Source of the DNA: Baylisascaris procyonis
Lineage: Eukaryota > Nematoda > Chromadorea > Rhabditida > Ascarididae
DNA: 64,000 nt
Direction of reading: 5' to 3'
Assembly: GCA_037389465.1 (NCBI GenBank)
Contig: JAZARR010000110.1
Span: 2,671,501-2,735,500 of the forward strand
Each line of letters starts with the position of its first letter. Positions within the stretch are counted from its first letter, which is position 1. Position numbers and translations under genes: made by a program. Positions 24,516 through 38,295 of this stretch are shown here, piece after piece. The notes beneath the pieces were generated by a model. It had not been told where the DNA came from. It did no database searches and saw only the letters and a program-made list of their open reading frames with translations.

Positions 24516-26538
24516 CTACACCCAAAAGGGTATCACATGTTGACCAGTTCTACTCATATATTCACTTTCTCGATGCCAATAGAAATGCCAAAGAATATAA
24601 TCGAAGATATGATTAGCAGAAGTGCCAATAAAAAAGGCCGCAATCAAAAGGTTGAGGTGTCCATTAAGTGGATGTAATATACTCACAAGTAATTTATCCG
24701 CAGTAGCTATTGTTAGTATCATCTGTAAATAATATTACTTTAAAAAATAATTAATCCTAAATTTACTATGAATATATAAAATTATAAACGATAAAATTAG
24801 TTACATATAAATATGTTCATATAATTATGTGGTGGATATTAAGTAATGAATTTCGAATTTTGGTGATCGATAAAAATACATCGAAAAAAATTTTCGCATG
24901 AAATTCGGTAAATCTAGCATTAACTAAATTAGCTAACAAAGTTTTAAACATTTTCGTTGCACTACTTTTTCTTCGGTGATCTTTGGACGTTTTAGCCATA
25001 CGGTGAGCTAATCTTATCTGGATTTAAGCAAATTTATTGCATAAATATTTCATACTTATGGATATATCTTTCTGGATTATGGATCATTCGAAAATTCTCT
25101 ACTCGACAATCGATCTTCATAGTAAATTTTGCAGGAGTTTATGCACAAATCGAATCGTTTAATATAAAAGTGGAAAAAAAAGAAGAAAGAAAGAAATAGC
25201 CTACCAGACCAAAACAATATGCATTTTGCATAATAAGTACTGGCCATAGATAAAGTGGATGAGCTTTACGAATGCAAAGAATACTAAATAACGCACATCC
25301 CAGCGCAAACAATTGACCAATACACCAAAGACACCTCATATAACCACCGTCCAAATAATTCGCTATGCATTCTTGCACCTACAATCATATCAACACATTT
25401 TATGGTTATTTAAGCTTTAATTGCAAAATGTACTCTATGGGGTTGAAAAAATACGATATCAGGGTTTATCGCACAGATGCCACTCTCATGCAATATAGGC
25501 ATCCTGCTAGGCTGATGCAAATTCGCAAGCGGCCTATAAGAACATTTTTCGAGCATTTTGGAGAACGGTATCCTCTCATGCGGATCATCTTCATATTTTC
25601 TGGGCCCAATTTTTATAACCATTTCGCTAGGAAATCTTTTTTTTTTCTAGTCCACCCGCATATCTTTCGGGCCTCATCCCAACAGCTTTAATGAGTCGAA
25701 TAACTGTGTGGTTCAATTGAGAGCAATGCTTCAGGAAAATAACGCCTAATATATGGGGAAAAGAAAATTGCGGCAATAATTTTCATCACAGATAAGCAAC
25801 GATTACCTGTATAAGTTCATGAAAGAGACCAAAATCGAAGATGATGACGTCATGGCTAAGAAAATACGAATGAGAGCCATTTCCGCTCGTTAACGTTTCA
25901 TTGAACGAACAATGAAATATCTAAAATATTATTTCCCCTCAGTTCATTTATTGCAATCAAATATCATTCAATATAAGAATATTCAAGAATATGACTAAAT
26001 AAAAATCACCTCACCTCGTAAATATTCACCACGGTACAGTATCTATATCTATTACCCCCTCATACAGTACCTATTACTGTTTATTCTTAACTTTAATACC
26101 ACCTATATTTTTTGACTAAGAAAGTGAATCGATATGATGGATTCCTATTGATATATCGATTAAACATTGAATTCAAGAGGATCAAAGGAAAGACTAAAAG
26201 AAAATCTTGCAAAGTATTTTGTCTTATTCCACTAAGGGTGACGCTCAAAGAAAAATCCCACGACGGACTCAAAAATATCTCAGCCCGAAGGAAAGGCGAG
26301 AAAATCACAATTATAAGTATCTATAACCATACGAGCGACTTTTAAATGTTTTATTGTTAAACGCAGAAAAGCACAAAAAGTGTTTTTTACGATCGATATC
26401 GATCCGTATTGATCGGCGAGATAAATTACAACAAGTGGCATTTGATACCTGTTTGAAGTGAACAACGGAGAATACGTGTTGCGCAAGTGAGATAGCAGTG
26501 ACGATAAGTTGACCAGTAGCCAAGAAACAAACAATTAC
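24516..26538 (-). CDS. Unrecognised four-transmembrane protein, 3' exons, probable frameshift
   Basis: Exons in transcript order: 26538-26449, 25378-25205, 24722-24516; all join in phase 0. The first gives TM1 (CFLATGQLIVTAISLAQHVF). The second has Cys/Asp-rich CIANYLDGGYMRCLWC, then TM2 (IGQLFALGCALFSILCI) and the start of TM3 (LWPVLIMQNAYCFGL). The third continues TM3 (MILTIATADKLL) and begins TM4. As read, TM4 turns polar (GTSANHIFDYILW) and the frame ends at 24516. After the A6 run at 24630-24635 (T6 in the transcript) the neighbouring frame gives a far better membrane helix (LALLLIISSIIFFGISIG) ending in TGA at 24554, so a one-base indel is likely. The layout resembles small nematode tetraspan/MARVEL-like proteins of unknown role. 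The start codon is upstream and unresolved. Confidence 0.62.
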
Positions 26539-28882
26539 CTAAAATTCAATGTGTTCAGCCAGCCTTATATTGTATTGAACCGAATCTTATATATCGGTAA
26601 TATTAGGGGGGGGGGGCGAACCGCCCTGTTCTGCCGATTCGTAAAATCGGAACCGATAAGATAGTTTTGGAAAGGTTTGCGAAAGCGATCAGGGCTATTC
26701 TCATGTTGTGACCTTAATTTTTCTCGACGACGCTATTTGGTTCGTTCAAAATGGAGAAAATTTTTCGTCGATTATCATCCCACACAACTTCAGCAGCAAT
26801 ATCAGAAAATTACGTATTTTTGAAAGAATATTTATTCAAAAATTTCTCTTCTCCGAATTTTTTCTCCAACCTGTCTTCCTCTTCCTTAATGATGACACTC
26901 AAAGATGAAAAGTACCTTAAAGTATCATTTTCTTCACTATCTATCGCCGGACCTTAATCCTCTTCCCAGCATCCATCCTTTGCAAATCCTCATAATGTTA
27001 TCTGCTAAAGATAGTGCAGAAATGCCTCACGATCATGAAAGATTTACTAAAACTCTATAAAAATGAAGATGAACGAATTTCAACAGGAAGAAACGAATGC
27101 TGACGTCAGTTCTATTGCAATTTCAGTAAATGAAACTCACTTCGATCTAATGTAATTGGATTCAGGAAACGGCGCTTTATTTTGTACATTGCCAGACAGT
27201 TGTATGCAATTCTGTCGTTCAAATTATGCATGCAAACTTTGAATAACTGCACTATCTGTGATATGTATAATATTCAGCAGCGTATATTTATGTATATACA
27301 TTTATATTTATGGTTGAATCAATATCTATTTTTATTTACTTTTATGACTAGATTTGTATTTATGCTCATATCTATATCTTTATTTGTTTTTCTATTTACA
27401 GGTGCAATCATCGACGTTGGTTTATTGCCAACGTTTTTTTTTCGCATTGATTGACGTCTCTTAGGGAAGGTACAAAAAAGTAACGTAATACGGATAAAAA
27501 ATATTCTCGCAGAAGCAATTAAGGTTAATGGCGTACCTTGCAGCTAGCAAAGGCGTTTAACGATAATCCAAACATCAACAATCGTTTCCCTCATTTAAAG
27601 CTAAAACGTTTTCCTTGGACACAACCAATAAGCGTTGCACCTTTCTCATCTAATTTTGTATTTCAGCTTGGACGTGAAATTCAAAGGAAATAAACGTTGA
27701 ATATTGTTAATTTTATTATCCACTTACGTAATCATTTAAGCTAATGCTCTCTATGACGTAAAACGCGGTGCGAAAATTTAATTTATTTATTGTACGGGAT
27801 GATTTGCAAATCTATCCAGCGATCTTTAGATGCTTTGCTATCGCTAATAAATATTAAGGTGATAACAGATCTTAGCAATTTTGTCAAATTATTTCCCATA
27901 TCATTTCTATATCACAATCACTTACTCTATAGTACATAGAGCATTTCTTATTTCGCATCGAGAAACACATATCATCATACTACAACTCCATTGCAAAGAC
28001 CAATTAAGGTAAACCATTCAATCACACTCTTATGCAAGTTTTTTACACTCTAATGGCTTACGAAAAAAACCTTTATGAAATTGACTAATAACTAATCTAA
28101 CGTTGTCAATAATTTTTAATTCTCAAGTGATGAGAGAATGTATCACGAAAAGGTTTCTTTAATTTTCCACGTATCTGATTTTATGTATTTAGAAAAAAAA
28201 AATCTAGAAACTCGATTAACGAATAAAAACATTTATAATAGCAATATAATTAACGAATTTTTTGTTTGTTTTCGTCAAATGGAAGTCACTTCCTGAAGAT
28301 TCCTGAAGATACCGCTATTTATTGATTATTTCCGGGAATTACTTTCCGGACTTTCAGAGTAATTTTGATTATTCTGATATGAACCTAAGCCTTTTTGATT
28401 TTTTATGAAATATGGTCTTCTGACTCATAATTAATACCAATTTCTGGATGGCGTTTGGAATAAATACTTCTTATTCTTATAAGTTTCCAATCGTGGTTTT
28501 CATTATCGCAAAAGCACAAAACGCTTGAGATATTCCAATATGAAGGATTAGTGAATTTTAGAACTCAATGACGATGAGAGGATGAAAGAAAATTTCTAAA
28601 ATTTTCGGAGAAACAGTAAAGCTTCACTATTGAAAGATGAAGCTTTTCCAGTAAATGTACACTTTCTGAATGTCCATCCCACCAAAAAATGTCCATTTTT
28701 TCAAAGAAAAGTTCCTCATTTTTCAAATTCTAGAAAATTTTCCACTGCCTTACTCCAAAGAGGTGGATGAGCCGCAAAACTTGAACCCATCAACCTCTTT
28801 TCCATTCTTACGCTAACAATCAGAGACGAATGAATATAATTTAAAAAAAAAATAAGTGAATCTCATTTCGGGCAACGCTAAC

Positions 28883-29024
28883 CTTATTGCGGATTCGTAA
28901 ACCGCATACATAGGTGAATTGATCGGCGATCCGTACGAATTTGCACATCGGCTAGGCTGGGATACGCTCCGACGTCGTACTGTGTCGGATCCGTCTCGAT
29001 ATTGCGCACTTCCCAACAACTTCA
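28883..29024 (-). CDS. Probable 5' coding exon of the four-TM gene
   Basis: Read from 29024 down to 28883, between an acceptor (ACCGACAG) and a donor (GTTAGC), this exon gives about 47 residues: hydrophilic, Ser/Arg-rich, with RRRSVSQPSR (basic kinase-site-like), several Tyr and YESAIR at the end. It is much less AT-rich than its surroundings. It fits a cytosolic N-terminal tail before TM1 of the four-TM protein, next downstream on this strand. However, it ends in phase 2 while the TM1 exon starts in phase 0, so at least one short exon between 26539 and 28882 is missing, or this exon belongs to another gene. It opens on a split codon, so the start ATG is also further upstream. Confidence 0.45.
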
Positions 29025-30381
29025 CTGTCGGTTAGCAGAGATTAACACCTTTTTGAGCTAAAGATCTGAAGGGAAATTACTTTTATTGAAGTGATGATCG
29101 TGGAGAAAAACGAATATGATGATTAAATAAGATAAAGCAGAGGTAGATTGGAGAGGGGATCGGGGCAAGGGACGAGAGGGGGATGGGTAATAGTAAAATT
29201 AAACCATTCTAATATTTTATGAGATGAATATTGAAGAGGCTATATGGGGTATGCGTTAAGCATTTACATTCTATACGTTTCATTCATAAATGCTCTCATA
29301 GAAAAACATTAAAATAATCAACGAGAAAATAATCATCTACTCAAATATCACTTACCACTAGTAGGGCTATGGTTATGACATATTCAGCACAAAACTATGT
29401 TCTCGTATTTCTTGTTTTCTATTTCAAATTCCCATTCAAAACTTCCATAATGAAGCTTAGTACTATTTAATATTGATCATCGCGGATTCCGACTTCATTT
29501 GAAATTAAGTGACTTTAAATTAAAATGATATATATATATATATATATTTGTTTATTTGTTTATTTTTTTATCCCTTTATTTATTCATGTATTTATATATT
29601 TTTATTTTTAATTAGAGTTCTACTTGGACTCTGGAATCATAGCAATAAACTATCGATCTTGCCAAGTTGCAGCGAACATAGAAGCAATAAATTGTGGTTA
29701 TCTTTCAAGTCTATAAAAAATTACACATTTACGCAGTAGGCCATCATTATTAAAAATAACGCAAAATATTCAAAATTCTACTTGTAGTTTTATAATAAAA
29801 AATGCTTTCGAAATTTTTTTTAAAGCGGAATATTTTATGTTCCCAATTTCAACCGACAAAATTATCGTCTAATATTATTCGATCATTACGGAAGGAATGA
29901 CCATCAACTGGGTGACTATTTAGCTAATATCTCTATACAAAAGAAAAAAATTCAGCTTGTTTTTTAAAATAAATCCACTCTAATTTCATTTGAATTTTAC
30001 AATGAATTTTTAATTTTAATTAAAAATTCTTTTATCTTCTATCTTTATCCTCTGCAAAAAGACCTTCTTGAACATCGCAAAAAATTCCATCATTTAAAAA
30101 AAAAAGTTGTATATGAGTGCATTTTTTGATCAACAAAAAATCACGACGAAAATGATCCCTTCGTAATAGTCGAATTCAGCTTAGATTAACAAATCAAAAA
30201 TATTCTAATGGCGACAGATGAGGACATTAGATGTGAACACATATAATCAATCTAAGTGCTAGCCACCTCGATTTATGACTTTTAAATGAGCTTCTTTAGT
30301 GGGCGAAATATCAAAAAATATTCACCAGAAAAGCATTTTTGCTAGTTCTTTTTTTCGAAATTTTATTTCATTCGATCATGT

Positions 30382-30388
<7 letters not shown>

Positions 30389-30454
<66 letters not shown>
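30389..30454. repeat. (AT)n microsatellite
   Basis: A pure dinucleotide array of about 33 units in the gene-poor region. Confidence 0.96.
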
Positions 30455-30457
<3 letters not shown>

Positions 30458-31963
30458 GTTAATAAAAGAATTACATTTATTTAATAGAAAATTTATTCTC
30501 ATTTAGAATTAAATTTCGATTTCTTAAAAAATTGCAATAAACTAGAGAACTTGCTAATTGGAAATTGCGAAGAACACGAAAATGATAAACTTTGATCAGC
30601 AAATTGATAGAAGCACTGACACGAAACGATCTAATAAGTTCGTGTTGAAAGTACTTAGGAAAGTAATCTAGAACGGGAAAAAAAGAAAAGTGAATACAAG
30701 AAATAGAGGGTTAGAGGTCTAATAAGCTATCAAATGAGACCATACTATTTCTCCAAGTGAAGTTCTCTTCACCTTAACGAATGAACTTTGAGAAAGAAAT
30801 TATTAACACCTGATTATCTGAGAGAGTTTTTTAAACATTTATTGGCAATGACATGTTTGTGCATAGCACATACATTTAAGTTGCATTATAATGAAGGTGG
30901 TTTTTAATTTTCTTATAAATTGAAAAAATCTCATCACTCATATATATTAAAAAAAAAAAAATTACGAAGTAGAAAAAAGTTTTATCCGAGTATGAAGTCT
31001 GAGAAAAAAGAGTTAATTTAGGATAAATTATGCTCAAAAAAAAGATGATGTAAGTTATATTAAATAATAATTCATATAGCCACCCTATTTCTCACTTAAT
31101 ATATCTGTGCAAATTCAATAAACGTTTATCAAAGAATCATGAAGTATATGTCTATGTTTCGATGAAATGAGTACTATTTAATCTTTAGCATAAAAACTTC
31201 GTAATACCTCTATAAGATTTCACTATCGAACTCGTATATTCAGATATGGATATGCATCATTTAATTAAATTATCCAACTGTTCTGATGTCTCTAAAATGC
31301 AAGAAAAAAGAATTTCATTGTTCTTAGAAAAAATAAAAAATAAAAAATAAGAGAAATGAGATAATCGTTTGCTGAGAGGAGTATAAGTTTGTAGGGATCA
31401 AAAGAATTTGAATGATAACACTCGGTTCATAAGGATCCGTCACCTTGAAATATCAACATCACGATAGAGATTCAGTAATTTGAACAATGAATAAAAAACA
31501 ATTTTGTCATGTATGTGGAAATATAAAATGAAAAATCATATCGTTAATGGATACTGTCTATATTCAACATCGTAAAAAAAAAGTGTCTAGTTATTCTATT
31601 CTTCTAAAATTCGAAGTATCTCTTATCACTATGTGTTTTAAAATAAGGAAAACAGATTTTTTACATAAAATAAAAATGAAAAATTTTCAATTGGTGAAAA
31701 ATTTTTAATAAAGAAAAAAATTTTTTGTTAAATTCACTAATTTATTCAAATTTTTCATCTTTTATAAATTTCAAGAGCAAATTTATAGAAGAGCAAATTA
31801 ATAAATTTCAATTGAAATGAGTATAAATTTCTTCATATTTAATTTTACAGCGAATAACATAGAATAATATTTCTTTGATAAAGTAAATGAATGATGAATT
31901 ACAATCGAATAGGCAAAAAAAAAGAAAAAAAGAAATTATAGGTGATCGGCCTAAGTGGAATAT

Positions 31964-32094
31964 TTAAAGAACAAACCCGTAATATACATTAGTTGTTGCG
32001 TTAAATGCTCCATTAAAAACGATTAGTGCAGCCATACATTTTCTAGATGCATTATGAGTACATCTTAGTGCAAATCCGTTGAGAGTGTCGCATA
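31964..32094 (-). other. Coding-like island, possible exon
   Basis: Read from 32094 after a plausible acceptor (ACGTACAG), the frame runs about 43 codons to a stop at 31964. It contains three Cys, two N-glycosylation sequons (NAS, NAT) and a hydrophobic centre (CMAALIVFNGAFNATTN). Possible donors are GTATAT after ACTAAT and GTTTGT after TTACGG. No family is recognised, and neither donor gives the phase needed to join the exon at 28883-29024. Confidence 0.2.
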
Positions 32095-34554
32095 CTGTAC
32101 GTCATTACTCTTATGGGTATCTTTCATTACGAAAAAATGTTGGAAATGGCTTTTTTTTTAAATATCACTCTTCAAGGTGATTTCTTCAAAATTCATCCAG
32201 TAGAAATTCAGCAATGAACGCAACTATGATCCCTACCTTAGATATATTTTGATTAGCAAAAAAACCTTACGATAGAAATGTTCTACATCAATTGTTGTTT
32301 GAGAGCCAAAATTGTCTTGAATCATTGGTGCATCTACTTTTATGAGAATGAGATTAAGAGATCTTAAACGGAGTTGATCCTAGATTAAACACTCATAAAA
32401 GACATGAAAGGCGATGAATTGTCGACTACTTAGAGATGAATCAGTGATGGGATTCAAATAAGGATTAGCAAAAGATCAGATTTGTCATGAAAATTAGAAA
32501 TCATATACTTTTAATAAGAGGTTATATTACTATTCTTAACGTTTCACCACAAAAGTCTCAACATCACCTTAACTTTAATGCTAAATTGCATGCAAGAGGC
32601 ATTTTGAACAGAATAACGCGGCGATACAGTCAAGATTTGATTAGGCACTCTAGCACATTCATAGGCTCACTGATGATCTTTATAATATAAAAGCGAATTT
32701 AATCCAGAAAAAATAGTGAATTTAGATTTGCTGCCTTATTATACACTTAAGCTAGTTAAAGTAAGAACTTTGAAATCATTTCCCTTCCACAAACATGGAA
32801 AATAATTTTTTGAAAACATAAACGTTTAAAAAAAATAAAAAGAAATTTCACGGCTAAAATCATAAAATTTTCGATAAAATATAGCTGAAGCTATGAAAAA
32901 TTTTCGTAGAGTTTATCCAACAATTCCAGTTGCAGTATTAACGTATTTATTTGTAATAAATTATGGGAAATGCAGTAAGTCTAAACGTGAAATCATCAAT
33001 TAGGTTCTACTTATTACTAGTTGATACTGGAGGAGATTGCTAGGCTTCACTCTCTAGGCCTCTTAGGCCACTTTTGATGGCTTCATTAATTTTTTTTTTT
33101 TTTGCAGTGACTATAGATCGCATAGATTATTTTGACTATATAATCGCATAGATTATTTTATTGGTTTCTCAATAGCCTAACCTATTTAATTGACTGTTAC
33201 ATTTGGAATGTGGAAATTGAAAAAAAAATTTTGTTTAAAAAATTGAAAGGTTTAAGAACTAAAATAGTTGGGTTCAAGAACTAAAATAAAACTAACTGGA
33301 AGTAATTCGCACACATTTTACAAGTTATTTAATAAATCTCACTTATATGCCATATATTGCTTTGAGTGACATAATTTTGCCTTTTTTTTTAAAGAGCAAT
33401 TCAACTATTTCTATATTGAATTCGAATATCATAAAAATTTTGAATAATTAGTCCGATGGTCACGTCAATATTTAATTTCTGCAAGAGTTTTCTATGACAT
33501 AAAACAGTTAAAAGCATTTGTCTAATCGGTACTTGCAATATCAGCTTGAATTTTTTTCTTCCCTCTCAATGATCCACCTACTTAAATCTAAAATTTACTG
33601 CAGCATTGCGTATATACCTAAAAAGAAATTATATTATGAGAAATTTATGAATTTAAAAGTCAATAGAGGACCAAGCAAATAATGCCGAACTATTTGGACG
33701 ATAGTTTTTCTTTAAGGCGGAACAGCACTGGAAACTGATGAGGGTGGAAATAAGTGGGACCTTTTTCAATAAAGTGGTGATAACGGCCTTTTCATAAAAT
33801 AAGAACTAAGCAAGAAGGAATTCAATGATACAAACATATCAATGTCGTGACAACCGCATATTTTATTCATTAGAGTACGAGAGAATTGTGTCTATAATTA
33901 AATAAAAAAATTTTTGGCATTATATATTGACAATAAACGAATATTTTTTTTAAAGGGTTCAACTATTTGTTTGCAAATATTCTAAACGTTGTAAATTATT
34001 CAAATAACAATCATAAAAGGATAACATTATACGTACTTATAAATTTAAAGAAAACAAAACATTAATAATAAATATAGGCAATAAATAAATTATATATGAG
34101 TATGATCGCGTGCTAGAGCAAATAAGCATCTAGGTTACTCGCGTATATTTATGAAAATAAGATGAGTATTCATAATTCATAGGATTCGTTATTGTATTGA
34201 CTACATATTCGATTCAAAACAATCTCAAAATAACAACGTGTTTTGGAAGTTTTAGTGAGAAGATAATTCACTCTAAGGATTTCTTTTTTTTCCTCAAAAT
34301 GTAACTATAAAATCGGAATCAATCAGCGATTAAAGTTGATCAATTTTTCTACTAATATTCGTTGGGAAATAAATTCCATGTTCACGCAACGTTAGCAGTG
34401 TCCGCAAAACATATCAACGTAGAATGACTTCAATTCGAGAAAACAGTTGAAGAGGTGTGAGGGGTTTAGATGAAACTATAAATGAAATCTGACGGGGAAT
34501 CTGACGGCAATATAATCATGAATTGAGAAATAGGTATATAAATAAAAATAAAAA

Positions 34555-34686
<132 letters not shown>

Positions 34687-35724
34687 CCGTGCTGAACGCA
34701 TAAAGATAATGCATAGGCTCACATAAACCACAACGAACTGACGAAGTGATGAACACACTGGAACAGACGCAATTAAACAGTAAAGTATATAAGGAATGCT
34801 ATGCTGAAGGCGAAGAAAAGAAGTGAATAAAAAAAAGAAATCAAATCGATCTAACATCGATCAAAAACCGAAAGAGAGAAAGCATGATCGTCTTAACAAA
34901 CGAAAATGAAAGAAATCATTTTCAAAAATAGATCATTCATACAAAATAGTCTCATAAGATGGAATATTACTAATCGAATTGGTTATTTATTTCTTCAATA
35001 CGAAATATTCATCATTGATCGTGATATAATTAGAAAGAATCATTTAACATGGGAAATACAGTATCTTTAGATCATTTCCACTGGGAAACATTTAGATCAT
35101 TGCATAGAAAATATCTTTTGATCTTTAGAAAATAGATTATACCCTAGAGTTATGATCGTTTAACAACTCAACAACAAAACACCATCTTCAAACTTCAAGA
35201 GTTCTATGGCTTTGCGTTAATAGTCTTGTTTGTCAGATATGCATTAGAGAAAAGACAATAATCGGAAATAAAATAATGCAAATAGACGAACTTTTTATTT
35301 GTGAGTTGTTTTTTTTTGCCAATTTTCACCTGAATATACATATTAACGATAAAATGACAACCAATGGCGATGTAATCAAAAAAAAAAAAAAATGACTGAA
35401 AGGTTCCGTAAGTAAATGTGTGCATTATTTTTGTGTAACGAGTGGAAAGGTCGATTTAGCTGACGGCTGTCATATCCGCTCTTCGAGTAGAGTACATCGA
35501 ATACGTTTTTTCTTTTTTTTTTCTTGCAACATGGATGAAATCTTTTCTTATATGACATCCTTTCAAAATTTATATTCATTTCATTTGACCACCTGTCATT
35601 CGAAATGGTAGAAAAAAGAAACAAGTCATCAATGAATAATATAAGTTGGTGAGAAATGATGAAAAACTATGAATTTTTAAAAATTTTCACTTGCAATAGC
35701 TGTTCACTGGCTCGAAAATGTTGC

Positions 35725-35727
35725 AAT

Positions 35728-35762
<35 letters not shown>

Positions 35763-35765
35763 TTT
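35725..35765. repeat. (TATT)n tetranucleotide repeat
   Basis: About ten uninterrupted copies of a TATT unit. Confidence 0.95.
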
Positions 35766-38258
35766 GGATTTGAAACAAATAGTGAAACGATCCAGAAATT
35801 TTAGTTATATTTTATAGAAATTTTTTGTAAAAATTGTTTCTGGAAAAAAATTTGTGCATCAATTGCAAAAATTTTTCGAAAAATTTGCCGAAATTTTTTT
35901 TCAAAAAATTTTCAAAAAATTCAAAAAAGCACATGCCGAAAATAGTCGAGTGATCGAACAATAGAATTTTAAATCATAAGAAAATAACATCAAAAATTCA
36001 AAAACACTTTTCAGCTTAGCTTAGATTTAGATGATAATCAGTGTTTGATGATCGATGAAAGGATTGCCGGCAGATGGGTGCAAAATCCTTGACCTTTCCT
36101 AAGTACTAAGAAAAAAGTACTATTAAGGAGCTCTTGATTGTTCAAATATGATGCAAAAAGAGGCAACATTAGAAAAAAAACGGTTCTCTACGCTTTGTAA
36201 AAATTCCAAAATTCTATACTTTTGATGAAGGGTTTTTCAAAATTCACCTACAATTTAAGAAGATTTGCTAGCATTTTTTCGAGCTAATTACAAATCGCAC
36301 ATGAAATTTACTTTAATCTTATTTAATCGAAAACATTTTACTACTTGAAAAGGAGGCCCAAAACGAGGCGCAAATGTCATCCCTCTCAAAACTTTTGATC
36401 AGCTGTCATTATTGATCCATATAAAATCATCTACATCAATAATATATCAGGTAGATCTATCGTATACTCCATTAGCGTATTATTTCACTAGCTTTCTCAA
36501 AAAGTATATAAAAGAATAGAGTTTATTTATTACATGCCGTATATTTAGGCATAGAAAAAGTGGATCATAAAATCCAGAGAAAAAACCTCGTCCGAATGGG
36601 CGAAAAATGTCCAGAGCCGAAATCAGGTCGAATCTGAATTTAGCATAGAATATTTTCCGGATCATATGATTATATGCAACAAGTTTCATAGGCACTGATT
36701 CAATCATCAATAAATTCGACGGCAAAATAAAAAAAAAGTACGTATATAAATTAACGAAAGCAATATTAAGCCTACCGAAATGCTTTGCCGTAAACAAAAT
36801 TTTTGTATAGCCTAGAATTGCGTCACCTTATAGCTAGTCGTATCCATATAAAATGCAAGAATTAGGATCTGATTGATCCACAATCACAATCTAAAGATGC
36901 AAAGAAAAGATTTTCTCAGAAGGTTCATATGAAAAAAAAAGTACTAACGGCATTCGATCTCCGATTGCCCCACAGTGAAAACTTATTTTGCCAGTTTTCT
37001 ATTACGCAAAGATAGTATTTCAATGAGCGACTAGTGAAATCCTTAGGTCATCTTTCATTGAGGTTTAACTCTCACCGAGCTAGTATTTCAATGATAATGG
37101 TGGTGGGATTTTAGTTTCTCTTTTATTTAAGATTTAATTGTATCCCTATATCAACGTTTCCCATTATTATACAATAAGATAGTATTTTAACGCACTCTCT
37201 TTAAAAAGACACATAAAGAATTATTCAATAATCAATTCAATGGGATAAAAAAAAGTGACACATTTTCAATTGAATAAAATTTTATTTGCGATCCTTTTCG
37301 TAAACATTTCAAACATCTATCAAATTAAAGTTCATTTATTGCATAAGAAAAAATTTTTCAACTGACGCGTATTAAAAGTTTCAACGTTGAAAGTTACCAT
37401 ACTTTTGAAATAAATTTTAAATATTTTCTTTCGATTTCTTTATTTTTGAGATATTTATATCCATGAACATATTTTTGCAATTTTTTTTTGAAAAAAAAAT
37501 AAAGTGGAGTTCTAAAAACCATAAGGGGAACTTCTTCTCAACTAGAATATGCAGTCTAATTTTTAGAATGGAGTTAAATTTAAAAAAAAAAAAATAAAAT
37601 GCAGGAATTGATATTAAATTTTAATTCGCCGAGCTCTTCTCTATAAATATACTTAGAAATCATGATAATGCAATAAATGTTATTAATCAAGGAATGAGTA
37701 TACCGCATTTTGAATCCATCATAGAAGTTCCTCTATTATTTCGGATATTCTTGTTCCCATCTTGCTACAATTATTCCCTTTCCGATAAAGTGAGGTAAGG
37801 AATTCCCTCTTCCCCTTCCTTTTCTAAGTGCAATTTTTTGATATCTTAGGAAATTTATATAGCTGGGATATTCACTTCAGGTAATACGATAACCTTGGAA
37901 ATTGAAATATGACTATAATGATATGAATAACTATAAAGTTTTGTGAGTGATTCTCACCAGTACTGAGATTCGGTAAGCAGCGTTGTTGAGACAATTTACC
38001 ATCTATTCCACTTTGTTTCACTTCCGCTCTCGTTAGCATCATTCCAATGGAAATGCAACATTCGTATAATTATTTGTTTTCTGAAATTAAAAAAAAAACT
38101 ATTAATTTTTTCTCCCAATAAACTTTTCATTTCATCGTAAAAATCGTTGCAATTATTCATAGCTCATAAAAAAAATAATAATAAAAATATGCATAAATAA
38201 ATACGCAAATAAGTGAATGGATAAAAAAGTAAATAAGCAAATAAATGAACAAATGAAC

Positions 38259-38261
38259 AAA

Positions 38262-38292
<31 letters not shown>

Positions 38293-38295
38293 ATA
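38259..38295. repeat. (AAAT)n tetranucleotide repeat
   Basis: About nine clean copies, preceded from about 38195 by degenerate copies with single-base changes. This array is close to the complement of the one at 35725. Confidence 0.95.

Noticed and set aside
24817..24999. A 60-codon minus-strand frame inside the four-TM gene
   Set aside because: It lies in the intron between two exons that join in phase and give a continuous third membrane segment. It is Lys-rich with no splice sites of matching phase.
36480..36797. A 105-codon minus-strand frame
   Set aside because: It is Phe/Ile/Leu/Lys-rich as expected by chance in AT-rich DNA, with no motif, no signal peptide and no splice context.
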